A DNA stretch of 64,000 bases from Lysobacter panacisoli. GTDB lineage: Bacteria > Pseudomonadota > Gammaproteobacteria > Xanthomonadales > Xanthomonadaceae. The number at the start of each line of letters is the position of its first letter. The first letter of the stretch is position 1. The notes below the pieces were generated by a model. That model saw only the letters and a list, made by a program, of their open reading frames with translations, did not search any database and was not told the origin of the DNA. The DNA is taken from contig NZ_VLNU01000001.1 of the NCBI RefSeq assembly GCF_009765165.1, positions 2,734,247 through 2,798,246 of the forward strand, written 5' to 3'. Shown piece after piece: positions 32,721 to 44,530 of this stretch. A program made the position numbers and the translations under genes.

Positions 32721-32750
32721 AACGGCCGCCTCAGGGCGGCCGTTGTCGTT
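32721..32750 (+). terminator. Terminator of the rpsP-rplS operon
   Basis: A 10-bp perfect stem (AACGGCCGCC and its complement) with a TCAG loop, followed by a mixed T-rich run, about 32 nt after the rplS stop. Confidence 0.85.
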
Positions 32751-32825
32751 TCTGGCGTCCGCATCTTGCCGCGACGCCCACGCATGGCGGCGTAGGCTCG
32801 AACGGAACCTGCGCATGGAGTCATC

Positions 32826-33779
32826 GTGGCGAGCGTGCTGCGCCAGTGCGAATTCCGCTTCTACGAAGAGCTCGGCGACTTCCTTCCACCGGAGCGTCGC
32901 AAGCGCAGCTTCCACCATGCCTTCGATGGCACGCCTTCGGTCAAGGACCGCATCCAGTCGCTCGGCGTGCCGCACACCGAAGTCGACCTGATCCTCGTCG
33001 ATGGCACACCGGTGCCGTTCACCCATCGCCTCACCGGCGGTGAGCGCGTCGCGGTGTATCCGATGTTCGAACGCTTCGACGTGGCCGAAACCAGTCGCTT
33101 GCGTCCGCGACCGCTGCGCGAGCCGCGTTTCGTGCTGGACGTGCACCTGGGACGGCTGGCCTCGTACTTGCGCCTGCTCGGTTTCGACACGCTCTACCGC
33201 AACGATTACGACGACGATGAGCTGACCGCGATTTCGCGCGCGCAGCGACGCATCCTGCTCAGTCGCGACACGGGCCTGCTCAAGCGTTCGGCAGTCACGC
33301 ACGGCGCGTTCCTGCACGCGACCGATCCACGCCGGCAGTTGCGCGAAGTGCTCGATCGCTTCCAGCTCGATGCGCGCATCGCGCCGTTCTCGCGCTGCGC
33401 GCGCTGCAATGGTGCGGTCGAATCTCTCGTAACCGACGAGCACGATCCGGATCGCGATGCGCCGAAGCAGGACGATCCCGGGCCGTCGCCGCCGAAGGAG
33501 CGCGATCCCGATCCGCGCGAACACGAACGTCGCGATCCGGACGAGGGCGACCCCGCACCGAGCGATCCCGGGCATGCGCCCAACATCCGCGACCCTGATC
33601 GTCCGCAACCCGGAAAGCTCGATCCGGGCAAGCTCGGCCGGCGCGCGATGCATGCCTTGCCGCCCGGCATCGATGTGCACGCGATCAGCCGTTGCCGCGA
33701 TTGCCGCCAGGTCTATTGGCCCGGCAGCCACCTCGTCCGTTTGCGCCAGCGCCTGGCCGAAGTCGGCGTGGCGATCTGA
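32826..33779 (+). CDS. Mut7-C RNase-domain protein with ubiquitin-like N-terminus
   Basis: A 317-residue protein. The N-terminal ~80 residues resemble the Mut7-C ubiquitin-like fold (TEVDLILVDGTPVPFTHRLTGGERVAVYP). A PIN-like Mut7-C domain follows (FVLDVHLGRLASYLRLLGFDTLYRN; acidic DYDDDELTAIS; ILLSRDTGLLKR). Its zinc ribbon is CxxC...CxxC (FSRCARCNG and ISRCRDCRQVYWPGSH). Between the two Cys pairs lies an extra ~70-residue Asp/Pro-rich, low-complexity insert (about residues 205-275). The GTG start is supported by GGAG 5 nt upstream. Related proteins are predicted nucleases without a proven substrate. Confidence 0.85.
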   Translation: MASVLRQCEFRFYEELGDFLPPERRKRSFHHAFDGTPSVKDRIQSLGVPHTEVDLILVDGTPVPFTHRLTGGERVAVYPMFERFDVAETSRLRPRPLREPRFVLDVHLGRLASYLRLLGFDTLYRNDYDDDELTAISRAQRRILLSRDTGLLKRSAVTHGAFLHATDPRRQLREVLDRFQLDARIAPFSRCARCNGAVESLVTDEHDPDRDAPKQDDPGPSPPKERDPDPREHERRDPDEGDPAPSDPGHAPNIRDPDRPQPGKLDPGKLGRRAMHALPPGIDVHAISRCRDCRQVYWPGSHLVRLRQRLAEVGVAI

Positions 33780-33782
33780 CGC

Positions 33783-35267
33783 TCAGCGCGCTGGCTGCTG
33801 CAATGCTTCGGCTTCGTCGTCGGGTTCCGCGCTGGGATCGGCGACGGGCGAGGGCGGGGTCGCCGGCACTTCCGCGGGCACGGCGACTTCGTGGCGATCG
33901 GGCGGCAGCATGCGCGCGCGCCGCCATCCGCCGTAGCGGTAATACGCCAGCGCCATCAGCATCGAGAACACCGCACTGACCGGGAAACTCCACCAGATCG
34001 CATCGACGCCCAGATGCGGTTGCAGGAACGTCGCGAACGGTACGCGCACGCCCCACAGCGCGGCGGCGAGGATCAGCAGCGGCGGCACTACCGCGCCGGT
34101 CGAGCGCACCACGCCGGACACCACGAACGTCACGCCGAAGAACAGGAACGACCACACCGAGATGTGGTTGAGGTGGCGCGCGACCTCCAGTGCGTCGCTG
34201 CCCTGCGGCAGGAACAGCGCCAGCGTCCAGCGGTCGAACACGATCAGCGGCACGATCAGCGCGCCGGTGAGCATGAAGTTCATCAGCACGCCGGCGCGTG
34301 CCGTGGCCGCCACGCGATCCCAGCGGTTCGCGCCGACGTTCTGCGCTGCCATCGACGAACACGCCGCGCCGACCGCCATCGCCGGCATCTGCACGTAAGT
34401 CCACAACTGCAGCGCCGCGCCGTAGGCCGCGGTGGTGTCGGTGCCGTGATGGTTGACCATCGTCATCATCGCGATCATCGCCAGCGAGATCAGCACCATC
34501 TGCAGGCCCATCGGCACGCCCTTGACGATGAGCGCGCGCAGGATGGTGGGATCGATGCGGAACAGGTGAGCGTCGCGCCGGCCCAGCCACAGCATGTGGC
34601 GCTTGTGGCGCAGATAGGCGAGCAGCGCCGTGAGCGTGACGACCTGCGAGACCAGCGTCGCCCACGCCGAACCGGCGATGCCCAGTTCCGGGAACGGTCC
34701 GATGCCGAAGATCAGCAGCGGGTTCATCACGATGTCCAGCAGCACCGCCACCAGCAGGAAGCGGAACGGCGTGCGCGAATCGCCGACGCCGCGCAGCGCT
34801 GCGGTGACGAAGGCGAACGCATACAGCGCCGGCATCGCGAGGAAGATCACCTGCAGGTAGTCCTCGGCCAGGTGCAGCGATGCCTCCGGCGTGCCCATCG
34901 CCGCCAGCAGGTGTCGCGACATCCACCAACCCAGCGCCGCGATCGCGGCCGACAGGCCGATGAAGAACGTCGCACTCGTGCCCATCACGCGCTTGGCCTG
35001 GCCGAGGTCGCGCGCACCGATGGCCTGCGCGATCAGGATCGTCGCCGCCATGCCGATGCCGAATACCGAGCCGATCAGGAAGAACATGATGTTGTTGGCG
35101 TTGGCGGTCGCCGTGAGCGCTTCTTCGCCCAGGAACCGCCCCACCCAGACCGCATTCACCGAGCCGTTGAGCGACTGCGCCGCGTTGCCGGCGAGGATCG
35201 GCAGGGCGAACGCGAACAGGTTGCGGCCGATGGGGCCTTCGGTGAGGTTGTGGGTGCGGGGCGCCAT
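33783..35267 (-). CDS. MATE-family multidrug/sodium antiporter
   Basis: A 494-residue inner-membrane exporter with about 12 helices in two similar halves. ALPILAGNAAQSLNGSVNAVWVGRFLG, the DSRTPFRFLL loop and QNVGANRWDR are typical MATE motifs. Substrates are often cationic drugs, but nothing here names one. The Pro/Glu-rich C-terminal tail of about 40 residues is longer than usual. The gene is monocistronic, ending 3 nt from the convergent Mut7-C gene. Confidence 0.93.
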   Translation of the reverse strand: MAPRTHNLTEGPIGRNLFAFALPILAGNAAQSLNGSVNAVWVGRFLGEEALTATANANNIMFFLIGSVFGIGMAATILIAQAIGARDLGQAKRVMGTSATFFIGLSAAIAALGWWMSRHLLAAMGTPEASLHLAEDYLQVIFLAMPALYAFAFVTAALRGVGDSRTPFRFLLVAVLLDIVMNPLLIFGIGPFPELGIAGSAWATLVSQVVTLTALLAYLRHKRHMLWLGRRDAHLFRIDPTILRALIVKGVPMGLQMVLISLAMIAMMTMVNHHGTDTTAAYGAALQLWTYVQMPAMAVGAACSSMAAQNVGANRWDRVAATARAGVLMNFMLTGALIVPLIVFDRWTLALFLPQGSDALEVARHLNHISVWSFLFFGVTFVVSGVVRSTGAVVPPLLILAAALWGVRVPFATFLQPHLGVDAIWWSFPVSAVFSMLMALAYYRYGGWRRARMLPPDRHEVAVPAEVPATPPSPVADPSAEPDDEAEALQQPAR

Positions 35268-35363
35268 GCGGTGTCCGGGCCGGGAAAGACGCGCACCCTA
35301 GCACCCGCGATGCGAACGCGATGCCCTGACCGAAAGCACGCGCGGACATCCCCCAAGGCCTGC

Positions 35364-35410
35364 GATACTACGTTGGGATGAAAAGCAGGCGCGGGTGCGG
35401 AACGCGGTGA
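35364..35410 (+). promoter_or_regulatory. -10 box and 10-codon leader ORF overlapping hslR
   Basis: GATACT (35364-35369) lies 8 nt before an ATG at 35378. That ATG opens a short frame (MKSRRGCGTR) whose TGA stop overlaps the GTG start of hslR (GTGA at 35407-35410). It may be a leader peptide coupling translation to hslR, or chance. Confidence 0.35.
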
Positions 35411-35814
35411 GCGAAGACCTCGGTACGGCAACGGCGGTGCGACTGGACCTGTGGCTGTGGGCCGCGCGGTTCTACAAGACGCGCTCGCTGGCCAAGCATG
35501 CGATCGAGACCGGCAAGGTCGATGTCGGCGGACAGCGCGCCAAGGCGTCGCGCGCCGTGCGCATCGGCGATGCGCTGCGCATCGCCCGCGCGGAGGAAGT
35601 GTTCGAGGTCGAAGTGCGCGGTCTCAGCGACACGCGCGGCCCGGCCAGCGTGGCGCAAAGTCTGTACGCCGAAAGCGAAGCCTCGCGGATCGCGCGCGAA
35701 CAGGCGCGTGCGCTGCGTATCGCCGAGCGGACCGGCTACCGCGCGCCGGAAACCAAACCCGACAAGCGCGCGCGGCGCCTGATCCGCGCCCTCGGCGACA
35801 TCGACGCGACCTGA
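35407..35814 (+). CDS. hslR: Hsp15, S4-domain ribosome-associated heat-shock protein
   Basis: A 135-residue RNA-binding protein. The S4 domain (VRLDLWLWAARFYKTRSLAKHAIETGKVDVGGQRAK) recognises stalled 50S subunits carrying peptidyl-tRNA; family knowledge. The basic C-terminal helix (ETKPDKRARRLIRAL) matches Hsp15. GTG starts at 35395 and 35407 are both possible; 35407 is chosen because a short upstream frame ends there with a GTGA overlap. No clear Shine-Dalgarno sequence is seen. Confidence 0.85.
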   Translation: MSEDLGTATAVRLDLWLWAARFYKTRSLAKHAIETGKVDVGGQRAKASRAVRIGDALRIARAEEVFEVEVRGLSDTRGPASVAQSLYAESEASRIAREQARALRIAERTGYRAPETKPDKRARRLIRALGDIDAT

Positions 35815-35835
35815 ATCGCGCAGGCGACGCCTGCG

Positions 35836-36456
35836 TCAGCGACGTCCGCCGCCCAGCACCGAGCCGGCGAGGCCGATCAGATCGGAGAAATCGGTGTCGC
35901 CGTCGCCGTCGCGATCGAGCACCGCACCCATCAGGCCGCCGCCGATGCCGCCCTGCTGCGCGATGCCCTGGCGTTCCTGCCCGAGGATATCGCCCAGCAT
36001 CTGCGGTGACGCGCCCTGCTGGCTGGCCGCATTGCCGCCGCCGGAGAACATCTGCTTGGCGAGGTAGGCCATCACCAGCGGCGCGAGCATCTGCAACAGC
36101 CCACTCGCCTGGTTGCTGCCCAGACCGGTGACCGCACCCAGGCCCTGCGCGGCGCCCTGCTGGCGCGCGCCGAAGATGTGGCCGAGCATCGAGCCGCCCT
36201 GACCACCGCCACCGAGTACCGAACCCAGCACGCTGCCCATGTCGAGCCCGGTGTGATCGCGCTGCAGTGCGCCGAACAGCGCATCGGCGCCTTGCGGCTG
36301 GCTGGCGTTGCGGCCGAGCGCGCCCATCAGCAGCGGAAGCGCGGCGGCCACTGCGTTGGACGTCTGCGACGGGCTCAGGCCGAGCTGGCTGCCGATGTCG
36401 GCCAGTGGCTGTCCCTGCAGCTGGTTGAGGAGATCGTCGGTCAGCGGAGCGTTCAT
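35836..36456 (-). CDS. DUF937 protein with an EF-hand-like C-terminal loop
   Basis: A 206-residue Gly/Gln/Ala-rich protein. The N-terminal DUF937 region (LLNQLQGQPLADIGSQLGLSPSQTSNAVAAALPLLMGALGRNA) resembles the YidB/DUF937 helical family. Near the C-terminus is DRDGDGDTDFSDL, a Ca2+-loop-like DxDxDG motif. No signal peptide is seen. The function of the family is unknown; proteins of this type are small, abundant and poorly characterised. The ATG at 36456 begins the conserved part. Confidence 0.82.
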   Translation of the reverse strand: MNAPLTDDLLNQLQGQPLADIGSQLGLSPSQTSNAVAAALPLLMGALGRNASQPQGADALFGALQRDHTGLDMGSVLGSVLGGGGQGGSMLGHIFGARQQGAAQGLGAVTGLGSNQASGLLQMLAPLVMAYLAKQMFSGGGNAASQQGASPQMLGDILGQERQGIAQQGGIGGGLMGAVLDRDGDGDTDFSDLIGLAGSVLGGGRR

Positions 36457-36537
36457 GGCGCGGCACTCGAAGTGGGGACTCGATGCTAGCGCCGCGACGT
36501 TCATTCGTCGTGATGGTGTGAAGACATCGACGCAAGA

Positions 36538-36566
36538 AAAAAGCCCGGCGACGACGCCGGGCTTTT
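36538..36566 (-). terminator. Terminator of the catalase gene
   Basis: A stem AAGCCCGGCG with complement CGCCGGGCTT and an ACGA loop; the minus strand is followed by a T run. It lies 22 nt after the catalase stop. Confidence 0.9.
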
Positions 36567-36587
36567 TCAATTACTCGCGCGACGCGA

Positions 36588-38114
36588 TCAGCCGGCTTCG
36601 ACCGGATGGTCGACCGTGCCGCTGTGCACGTGGTTCGGGTCTCCGGCTTCCATCTTCAACGCCTTCGCCACACCCGCGCCATACGCCGGATCGGCCTTCG
36701 AGCAGTTGGCGATGTGGCGCTGCTTGATGAAGTCCGGCGCATCGCCCATCGCGCGCGCGGTGTTGTCGAACAGCACCTGCTGCTGCTCCGGCGTCATCAG
36801 GCGGAACAGATCGCCAGGCTGCTTGAAGTAGTCCGCGTCGTCCTCGCGGAAGTTCCAGAAGTCCGCGCTGCCGTTGATCTTCAGCGCCGGCTCGCGGTAT
36901 TCCGGCTGCGCTTCCCATTGGCCGTAGCTGTTGGGCGTGTAGTGCAGGTTGTCGCCGTAGTTGCCGTCAACGCGCATCGCGCCATCGCGATGGTTGCTGT
37001 GCACCGGGCAACGCGCCGCATTCACCGGGATCTGGTGGTGGTTCACGCCCAGGCGATAGCGCTGCGCATCGGAGTACGCGAACAGCCGCGCCTGCAGCAT
37101 CTTGTCCGGCGAGACGCTGATGCCGGGCACGAGGTTGTTCGGTGCGAACGCGCTCTGTTCGACGTCGGCGTAGAAGTTCTGCGGATTGCGGTTGAGCTCC
37201 ATCACGCCGACTTCGATCATCGGGTAGTCCTTGTGCGGCCACACCTTGGTCAGGTCGAACGGGTGGTACGGCACCTTCTCAGCATCGGTTTCCGGCATCA
37301 CCTGGATGTACATCGTCCACTTCGGGAATTCGCCGCGTTCGATCGCGTCGAACAGGTCGCGCTGGTGGCTTTCGCGGTCGCGTCCGATCAGGTCCTGCGC
37401 TTCGGCGTCGGTCAGGTTCTTGATGCCCTGCTGGGTGCGGATGTGGAACTTCACCCAGAAGCGTTCGCCCTTGTCGTTGTACAGGCTGTAGGTGTGCGAA
37501 CCGAAACCGTGCATGTGGCGATAGCTCGCGGGGATGCCGCGATCGCTCATCACGATGGTCACCTGATGCAGCGCTTCGGGCAGGCTGGTCCAGAAGTCCC
37601 AGTTGTTGCGCGCGCTGCGCAGGTTGGTCTTCGGATCGCGCTTGACCGCCTTGTTGAGGTCGGGGAACTTGCGCGGATCGCGCACGAAGAACACCGGCGT
37701 GTTGTTGCCGACCAGGTCCCAATTGCCTTCCTCGGTGTAGAACTTCAGCGCGAAGCCGCGGATGTCGCGCTCGGCGTCGGCCGCACCGCGCTCGCCGGCG
37801 ACAGTGGTGAAGCGGGCGAACATCTCGGTCTTCTTGCCGACCGCGGAGAAGATCTTCGCGCGGGTGTACTTGCTGATGTCGTTGGTGACGGTGAAGGTGC
37901 CGAACGCGCCGGAACCCTTCGCGTGCATGCGCCGCTCGGGAATGATCTCGCGGTTGAGGTTGGCGAGCTTCTCGATCAGCCACACGTCCTGCATCAGCAA
38001 TGGCCCGCGCGGGCCGGCGGTGAGGCTGTTGTCGTTGTCGATGACCGGCGCGCCGAAGGCGGTGGTCAACGGAGTCTTGGCGGGCTTGTCGGACTTGTCG
38101 GACGGCTGGCTCAT
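36588..38114 (-). CDS. Haem catalase, small-subunit (clade 3) type
   Basis: A 508-residue enzyme that dismutates H2O2. The active-site His is in [13 protein letters not shown] (near residue 64) and the distal Asn in [11 protein letters not shown]. The proximal haem Tyr is in the signature [17 protein letters not shown]. Length and the NADPH-binding region fit clade 3 catalases; there is no C-terminal flavodoxin-like domain of large catalases. GGGAG precedes the ATG. An OxyR-type dyad lies 80-100 nt upstream, suggesting peroxide induction. Confidence 0.97.
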   Translation of the reverse strand: MSQPSDKSDKPAKTPLTTAFGAPVIDNDNSLTAGPRGPLLMQDVWLIEKLANLNREIIPERRMHAKGSGAFGTFTVTNDISKYTRAKIFSAVGKKTEMFARFTTVAGERGAADAERDIRGFALKFYTEEGNWDLVGNNTPVFFVRDPRKFPDLNKAVKRDPKTNLRSARNNWDFWTSLPEALHQVTIVMSDRGIPASYRHMHGFGSHTYSLYNDKGERFWVKFHIRTQQGIKNLTDAEAQDLIGRDRESHQRDLFDAIERGEFPKWTMYIQVMPETDAEKVPYHPFDLTKVWPHKDYPMIEVGVMELNRNPQNFYADVEQSAFAPNNLVPGISVSPDKMLQARLFAYSDAQRYRLGVNHHQIPVNAARCPVHSNHRDGAMRVDGNYGDNLHYTPNSYGQWEAQPEYREPALKINGSADFWNFREDDADYFKQPGDLFRLMTPEQQQVLFDNTARAMGDAPDFIKQRHIANCSKADPAYGAGVAKALKMEAGDPNHVHSGTVDHPVEAG

Positions 38115-38173
38115 GGGGGACTCCCTTCTGTCGATGAGGACTTCAGACTAGGCACGGAGCGCGATTGGTGAAA

Positions 38174-38211
38174 ATCGTTCATTGCGAACGATCCGATAGC
38201 GATGGGCTATC
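38174..38211 (-). promoter_or_regulatory. Candidate OxyR/LysR-type operator of catalase
   Basis: Two adjacent perfect dyads: ATCGTTC-attgc-GAACGAT (38174-38192) and GATAGC-gatgg-GCTATC (38195-38211). The second contains ATAG-N7-CTAT, the OxyR half-site pattern. Dyad centres are 20 bp apart. The site lies 60-100 nt before the catalase start. Confidence 0.6.
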
Positions 38212-38378
38212 GCCTGCGAGCGCGCAGGGCTCAACGTACTCCCGGCGTGGGACCGTCGTGTTGCACGGACGTGCGGAATGGGCACGCCAAAGCGCGCCCA
38301 AAGCGGGGCGAGCGTGGCGCACCACGGGTTCTCGTCGATGTGAAGCGCGCACGCCGCGTGTGGCGGCGCGGCGCCCGG

Positions 38379-40955
<2,577 letters not shown>

Positions 40956-41307
40956 GGATCGGATTCTGCGGGACGGATCGGCGCCGGCGGGCCGGCGATG
41001 GGAGGCCGATAGGCTAGCAGCCGGCGATGCTTTCGGCCCGGTTGCGGGCGCGGCGTTTCCATGATCCGGGGACGCCGGCCGCGCCGGGCCGCCCTGCTGC
41101 GCTGCGGCGTGGTGCCGCGCCGGAGGGGTGGTAGGTTCGACCGGCCGTACGCTGCCGCAGGGCCGCACGCATCGGAAGCGATCGCGAGGGGATGGGGCGA
41201 CGGCATTCATTCGAGGGTAGAACAAAGAAAAAAACCGGACGGGCACCAGCGCGAGCGGATGCTCCGTCGTTCGTCATAACAACATCGTTCGAAGGGGAGG
41301 GGATGCC
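40956..41307. other. Intergenic region between mutS and the TonB receptor
   Basis: About 350 nt of divergent promoter region. A short A-rich stretch lies near 41222-41235. No gene, tRNA or Fur-box-like AT-rich palindrome was recognised. Confidence 0.5.
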
Positions 41308-43905
41308 ATGCTGTCGTGCAAGCCAGCCGTGCCCGTTTCGAGAAAGTCGCGTCGCAGGAAGATCCTCACGCTCGCCGTTGCGGCCACGCTGGGATCGATG
41401 TCGTTGCCGATGGTTCAAGCGCAGGAAACGCCCGAGCCCGCCGCATCGGAAGAAGCGCGCAAGCGCAGGCCGAACGAGACCACGAACGATGAACCGACCA
41501 CGCTCGCCGCGCTCACCGTGACCGCGCAGAAGCGCGAGGAAGCGCTGCAGGACGTACCGATCGTGGTCACCGCGCTGGACGACCGGATCATCCAGGACAC
41601 CGGCGTGCGCGACGTCAAGGATCTACAGGTGCTGGTTCCCGGCCTGACCGTCACCAGCACCCAGAGCGAAGTGCAGACCGTCGCGCGCATCCGCGGTATC
41701 GGCACGGTCGGCGACAACGCCGGCCTGGAATCGTCGGTCGGTGTGGTGATCGACGGCATCTACCGTCCGCGCAACGGCGTGGGTTTCGGCGACCTCGGCG
41801 AGATCGAACGCATCGAAGTGCTCAAGGGACCGCAGGGCACGGTGTTCGGCAAGAACACCTCCGCCGGCGTGATCAACGTGATCACCAAGCGCCCGCATTA
41901 CATCACCCAGGTCGAAGGCGAGATCACCGCGGGCAACTACAACGCATTGGGCGTGTCCGGGTCGCTCAATACGCCGCTCAGCGACAACGCCGCGTTCCGC
42001 GTGTATGCCGCCAAGCGCAAGCGTGACGGCTACCTCGACGTGCACACGGGCGCCGGTCCACGCGTCGAGGACGAGGATTCCGACCAGAACTTCCATTCGC
42101 TGCGCGGCCAGTTGCTGTTCGAGCCCACCGACACGCTCGACATCAACTTCATCGCCGACTTCACAAGTCGCGAGGAAAACTGCTGCGCCGGCGTGACCAC
42201 CGTGCGCGGCCCGACCGCCGCGATCATCGACGCGTTGGCCACCGACGAAGGCGTGTCGCCGAGCGCCGATCCGTTCGCACGCGAGGTGTGGAGCAATCGC
42301 AGCACGTCGCAGGACATCAAGGACAAGGGCGTGGCGATGCAGGTCGACTGGACCACGCCGTGGTTCGGTGGCGCGGAGCTGACCTCGATCACCGGCTGGC
42401 GCGACTGGCAGGCCATCAACGGCCTGGACTTCGATTTCTCCAGCGCCGACCTGCTGTACCGCGAGGCCGATCCGGACGAATCGCTGACCGCGTTCGAAAC
42501 GCTGAGCCAGGAGTTCCGCCTGACCGGCTCGACCGATCGCGTGGACTGGATGGTCGGCCTGTTCTATTCCGACGAGGACCTGACCCGCCACGATTCCTAT
42601 CGCATCGGTGCGGGCTACGAGCCGTACCTGTCGACCGCGGTGCTGGGCCAGGTGGCCTCGCGCTTCCCGGCGGGCATGGTGAACATGGCCAACGCGGCGA
42701 CGTTCTTCTCGCAGGCCACCGGGCGTCCGTTCGGCACCAGCTTCGCCGGCCTCGGTGCCGACGACGACTACGAACAGAACGCCAAGAGCACGGCGATCTT
42801 CACCAACAACACCTGGCACGCGACCGACGCGCTCGACCTCACGCTGGGCCTGCGCTACACGCGCGAAGAGAAGACGCTCGACTCGATCTACAGCAATCCC
42901 AACGGAGGCCCGGGCTGCGCGGCGCTGCTGTCCAATCCGTCGCGTGTCGGCGCAGCGCTGGTCGCGCGTGGCGTCCCGGCGGCGGCGGTGCCGGCGCTGG
43001 TGCCGCAGGTGATCGGCTTCGGCTGCCTGCCGTGGGCGAACGTGCAGCACAACGGGCGCAACACGCACCAGGAGCGCGAAGAGAAGGAGTGGTCGGGCAC
43101 GCTCAAGGCCGCGTACCGTTTCAACGAAACGGTGATGGTCTACGCCTCGGCCGCGCGCGGCTACAAGGCCGGTGGCTTCAACCTCGACCGCGTGCAGTCG
43201 TCGAACGGCCTGTCGAGCGGCACCGCGGGCATCGTGCCGGTGAGCGATACCTCGTTCCCGGGGGAGTTCGTCGACAGCTACGAGCTGGGCAGCAAGACCA
43301 CCTGGGCCGACGGCAACCTGCTGCTCAACGCCACGCTGTTCCACCAGACCTACGACGACTTCCAGCTCAACAGCTTCCTCGGGACCAGCTTCGTGGTGCG
43401 CTCGATTCCCGAAGTGATCTCCAAGGGCATCGACACCGAAGTGCTGTGGCAGACCCGTCTGGATGGCCTGAGCCTGCAGGGCGGCGTGGTCTACGCCGAC
43501 ACGCGATACGGCGACGATCCACTGCCCGATGCGGACCTGGCACGCCTGCCGGGCAGTCGCGCCAGCTTCGCGCCGTACTGGTCCGCAAGTGCCTCGGTGA
43601 GCTACGAGTGGGACTTCACCGATACGCTGATCGGGCGCTTCAACATCGGCGCCAAGTACATGTCCGACTACAACACCGGCTCCGACCTCGATCCGGAAAA
43701 GGCACAGGACGCCTATACGGTGGGCAACGCGCGCTTCATCGTCGGCGCCAGCAACCAGCGCTGGTCGGTCGAGGCGTGGGCGCTGAACTTCACCGACGAG
43801 GAGTACATGCAGGTCGGTTTCGACGCACCGTTGCAGACCGGTTCGTGGAACGCCTTCCTCGGCGCGCCGCGCACCTACGGCCTGACCCTGCGCGTGATGT
43901 ACTGA
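41308..43905 (+). CDS. TonB-dependent outer-membrane receptor
   Basis: An 865-residue outer-membrane transporter. The signal sequence is extended (basic residues to about 18, hydrophobic to 38, cut near VQA-QE). A TonB-box-like TLAALTVTAQKREE precedes the plug (about 70-190; VPIVVTALDDRIIQD, GVGFGDLGEIERIEVLKGPQGTVFGKNTSAGVINVIT). The 22-strand barrel follows and ends in the usual aromatic-rich C-terminus (YGLTLRVMY). It belongs to the Xanthomonadales/Caulobacterales type of receptors, many of which import plant- or carbohydrate-derived compounds. There is no neighbouring TonB, siderophore or sugar gene to name the ligand. A GGAGGGG site lies just before the start. Confidence 0.93.
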   Translation: MLSCKPAVPVSRKSRRRKILTLAVAATLGSMSLPMVQAQETPEPAASEEARKRRPNETTNDEPTTLAALTVTAQKREEALQDVPIVVTALDDRIIQDTGVRDVKDLQVLVPGLTVTSTQSEVQTVARIRGIGTVGDNAGLESSVGVVIDGIYRPRNGVGFGDLGEIERIEVLKGPQGTVFGKNTSAGVINVITKRPHYITQVEGEITAGNYNALGVSGSLNTPLSDNAAFRVYAAKRKRDGYLDVHTGAGPRVEDEDSDQNFHSLRGQLLFEPTDTLDINFIADFTSREENCCAGVTTVRGPTAAIIDALATDEGVSPSADPFAREVWSNRSTSQDIKDKGVAMQVDWTTPWFGGAELTSITGWRDWQAINGLDFDFSSADLLYREADPDESLTAFETLSQEFRLTGSTDRVDWMVGLFYSDEDLTRHDSYRIGAGYEPYLSTAVLGQVASRFPAGMVNMANAATFFSQATGRPFGTSFAGLGADDDYEQNAKSTAIFTNNTWHATDALDLTLGLRYTREEKTLDSIYSNPNGGPGCAALLSNPSRVGAALVARGVPAAAVPALVPQVIGFGCLPWANVQHNGRNTHQEREEKEWSGTLKAAYRFNETVMVYASAARGYKAGGFNLDRVQSSNGLSSGTAGIVPVSDTSFPGEFVDSYELGSKTTWADGNLLLNATLFHQTYDDFQLNSFLGTSFVVRSIPEVISKGIDTEVLWQTRLDGLSLQGGVVYADTRYGDDPLPDADLARLPGSRASFAPYWSASASVSYEWDFTDTLIGRFNIGAKYMSDYNTGSDLDPEKAQDAYTVGNARFIVGASNQRWSVEAWALNFTDEEYMQVGFDAPLQTGSWNAFLGAPRTYGLTLRVMY

Positions 43906-43958
43906 CCCGACGCTCCGGCCCCTCCGCGGGAGGGGCCGGAGTCCACGTCGCGGGGCGG

Positions 43959-43964
43959 TATAGT
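43959..43964 (+). promoter_or_regulatory. -10 hexamer of cinA; leaderless start
   Basis: TATAGT ends 6 nt before the ATG at 43971, placing the start of transcription on the start codon. No Shine-Dalgarno sequence is present; the -35 is weak. Confidence 0.5.
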
Positions 43965-43970
43965 TCGCGC

Positions 43971-44471
43971 ATGAAGAACGACGTCACCGATGCCGCCCTG
44001 CTGCGCCTCGCCGAGCAGGTAGCCGAAGCCGCCCGCTCCCATCGACAGACCCTGGTCACCGCCGAAAGCTGCACCGGCGGCTGGATCGCCAAGACCCTTA
44101 CCGACATTCCCGGTTCCTCGAACTGGTTCGAGTGCGGCATGGCGGCCTACAGCTACGAGGCCAAGCAGGCGCTGCTGGGCGTGCGTCCGCAGACCCTGGA
44201 ACAGCACGGCGCGGTCAGCCGCGAGACGGTGATCGAGATGGTCTCCGGCGCGCTGGTGCATTCCGGCGCGACCCTGGCCGTCGCAGTGACCGGCATCGCC
44301 GGCCCGGGCGGCGGCACCGACGACAAGCCGGTCGGCACCGTGTGGATCGCGTGGAAGCGGCGCGGCGGCTATCCGACCGCGGTGACCTTCCACTTCGACG
44401 GGGACCGCGATGCCGTTCGCCGCCAGACCGTCGCCGCGGCCCTTCACGGCCTGGCCGAACTGATGTCCTGA
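43971..44471 (+). CDS. pncC: NMN deamidase (CinA C-terminal domain protein)
   Basis: A 166-residue protein equal to the C-terminal domain of CinA (PncC), which converts NMN to nicotinate mononucleotide. LVTAESCTGGWIAKTLTDIPGSS, GAVSRETVIEMVSGAL and VAVTGIAGPGGGTDDKPVGTVW are signatures. The N-terminal CinA domain is absent, as in E. coli PncC. It lies upstream of lexA-recA-recX, an order often seen in gammaproteobacteria. Confidence 0.94.
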   Translation: MKNDVTDAALLRLAEQVAEAARSHRQTLVTAESCTGGWIAKTLTDIPGSSNWFECGMAAYSYEAKQALLGVRPQTLEQHGAVSRETVIEMVSGALVHSGATLAVAVTGIAGPGGGTDDKPVGTVWIAWKRRGGYPTAVTFHFDGDRDAVRRQTVAAALHGLAELMS

Positions 44472-44491
44472 CGGACGGCCCGCCGGGCGGG

Positions 44492-44530
44492 TTGACGCCC
44501 CGAAAAGTCTGTTAGTAGTATTGCTACTAA
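44492..44530 (+). promoter_or_regulatory. lexA promoter and LexA operator overlapping the start codon
   Basis: TTGACG (44492-44497) is followed after 18 nt by TAGTAT (44516-44521). The LexA box TTAGTAG-TATTG-CTACTAA (44512-44530) has perfect 7-bp arms, covers the -10 and ends on the A of the lexA ATG at 44530. The predicted mRNA leader is 2 nt or less. Confidence 0.85.
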
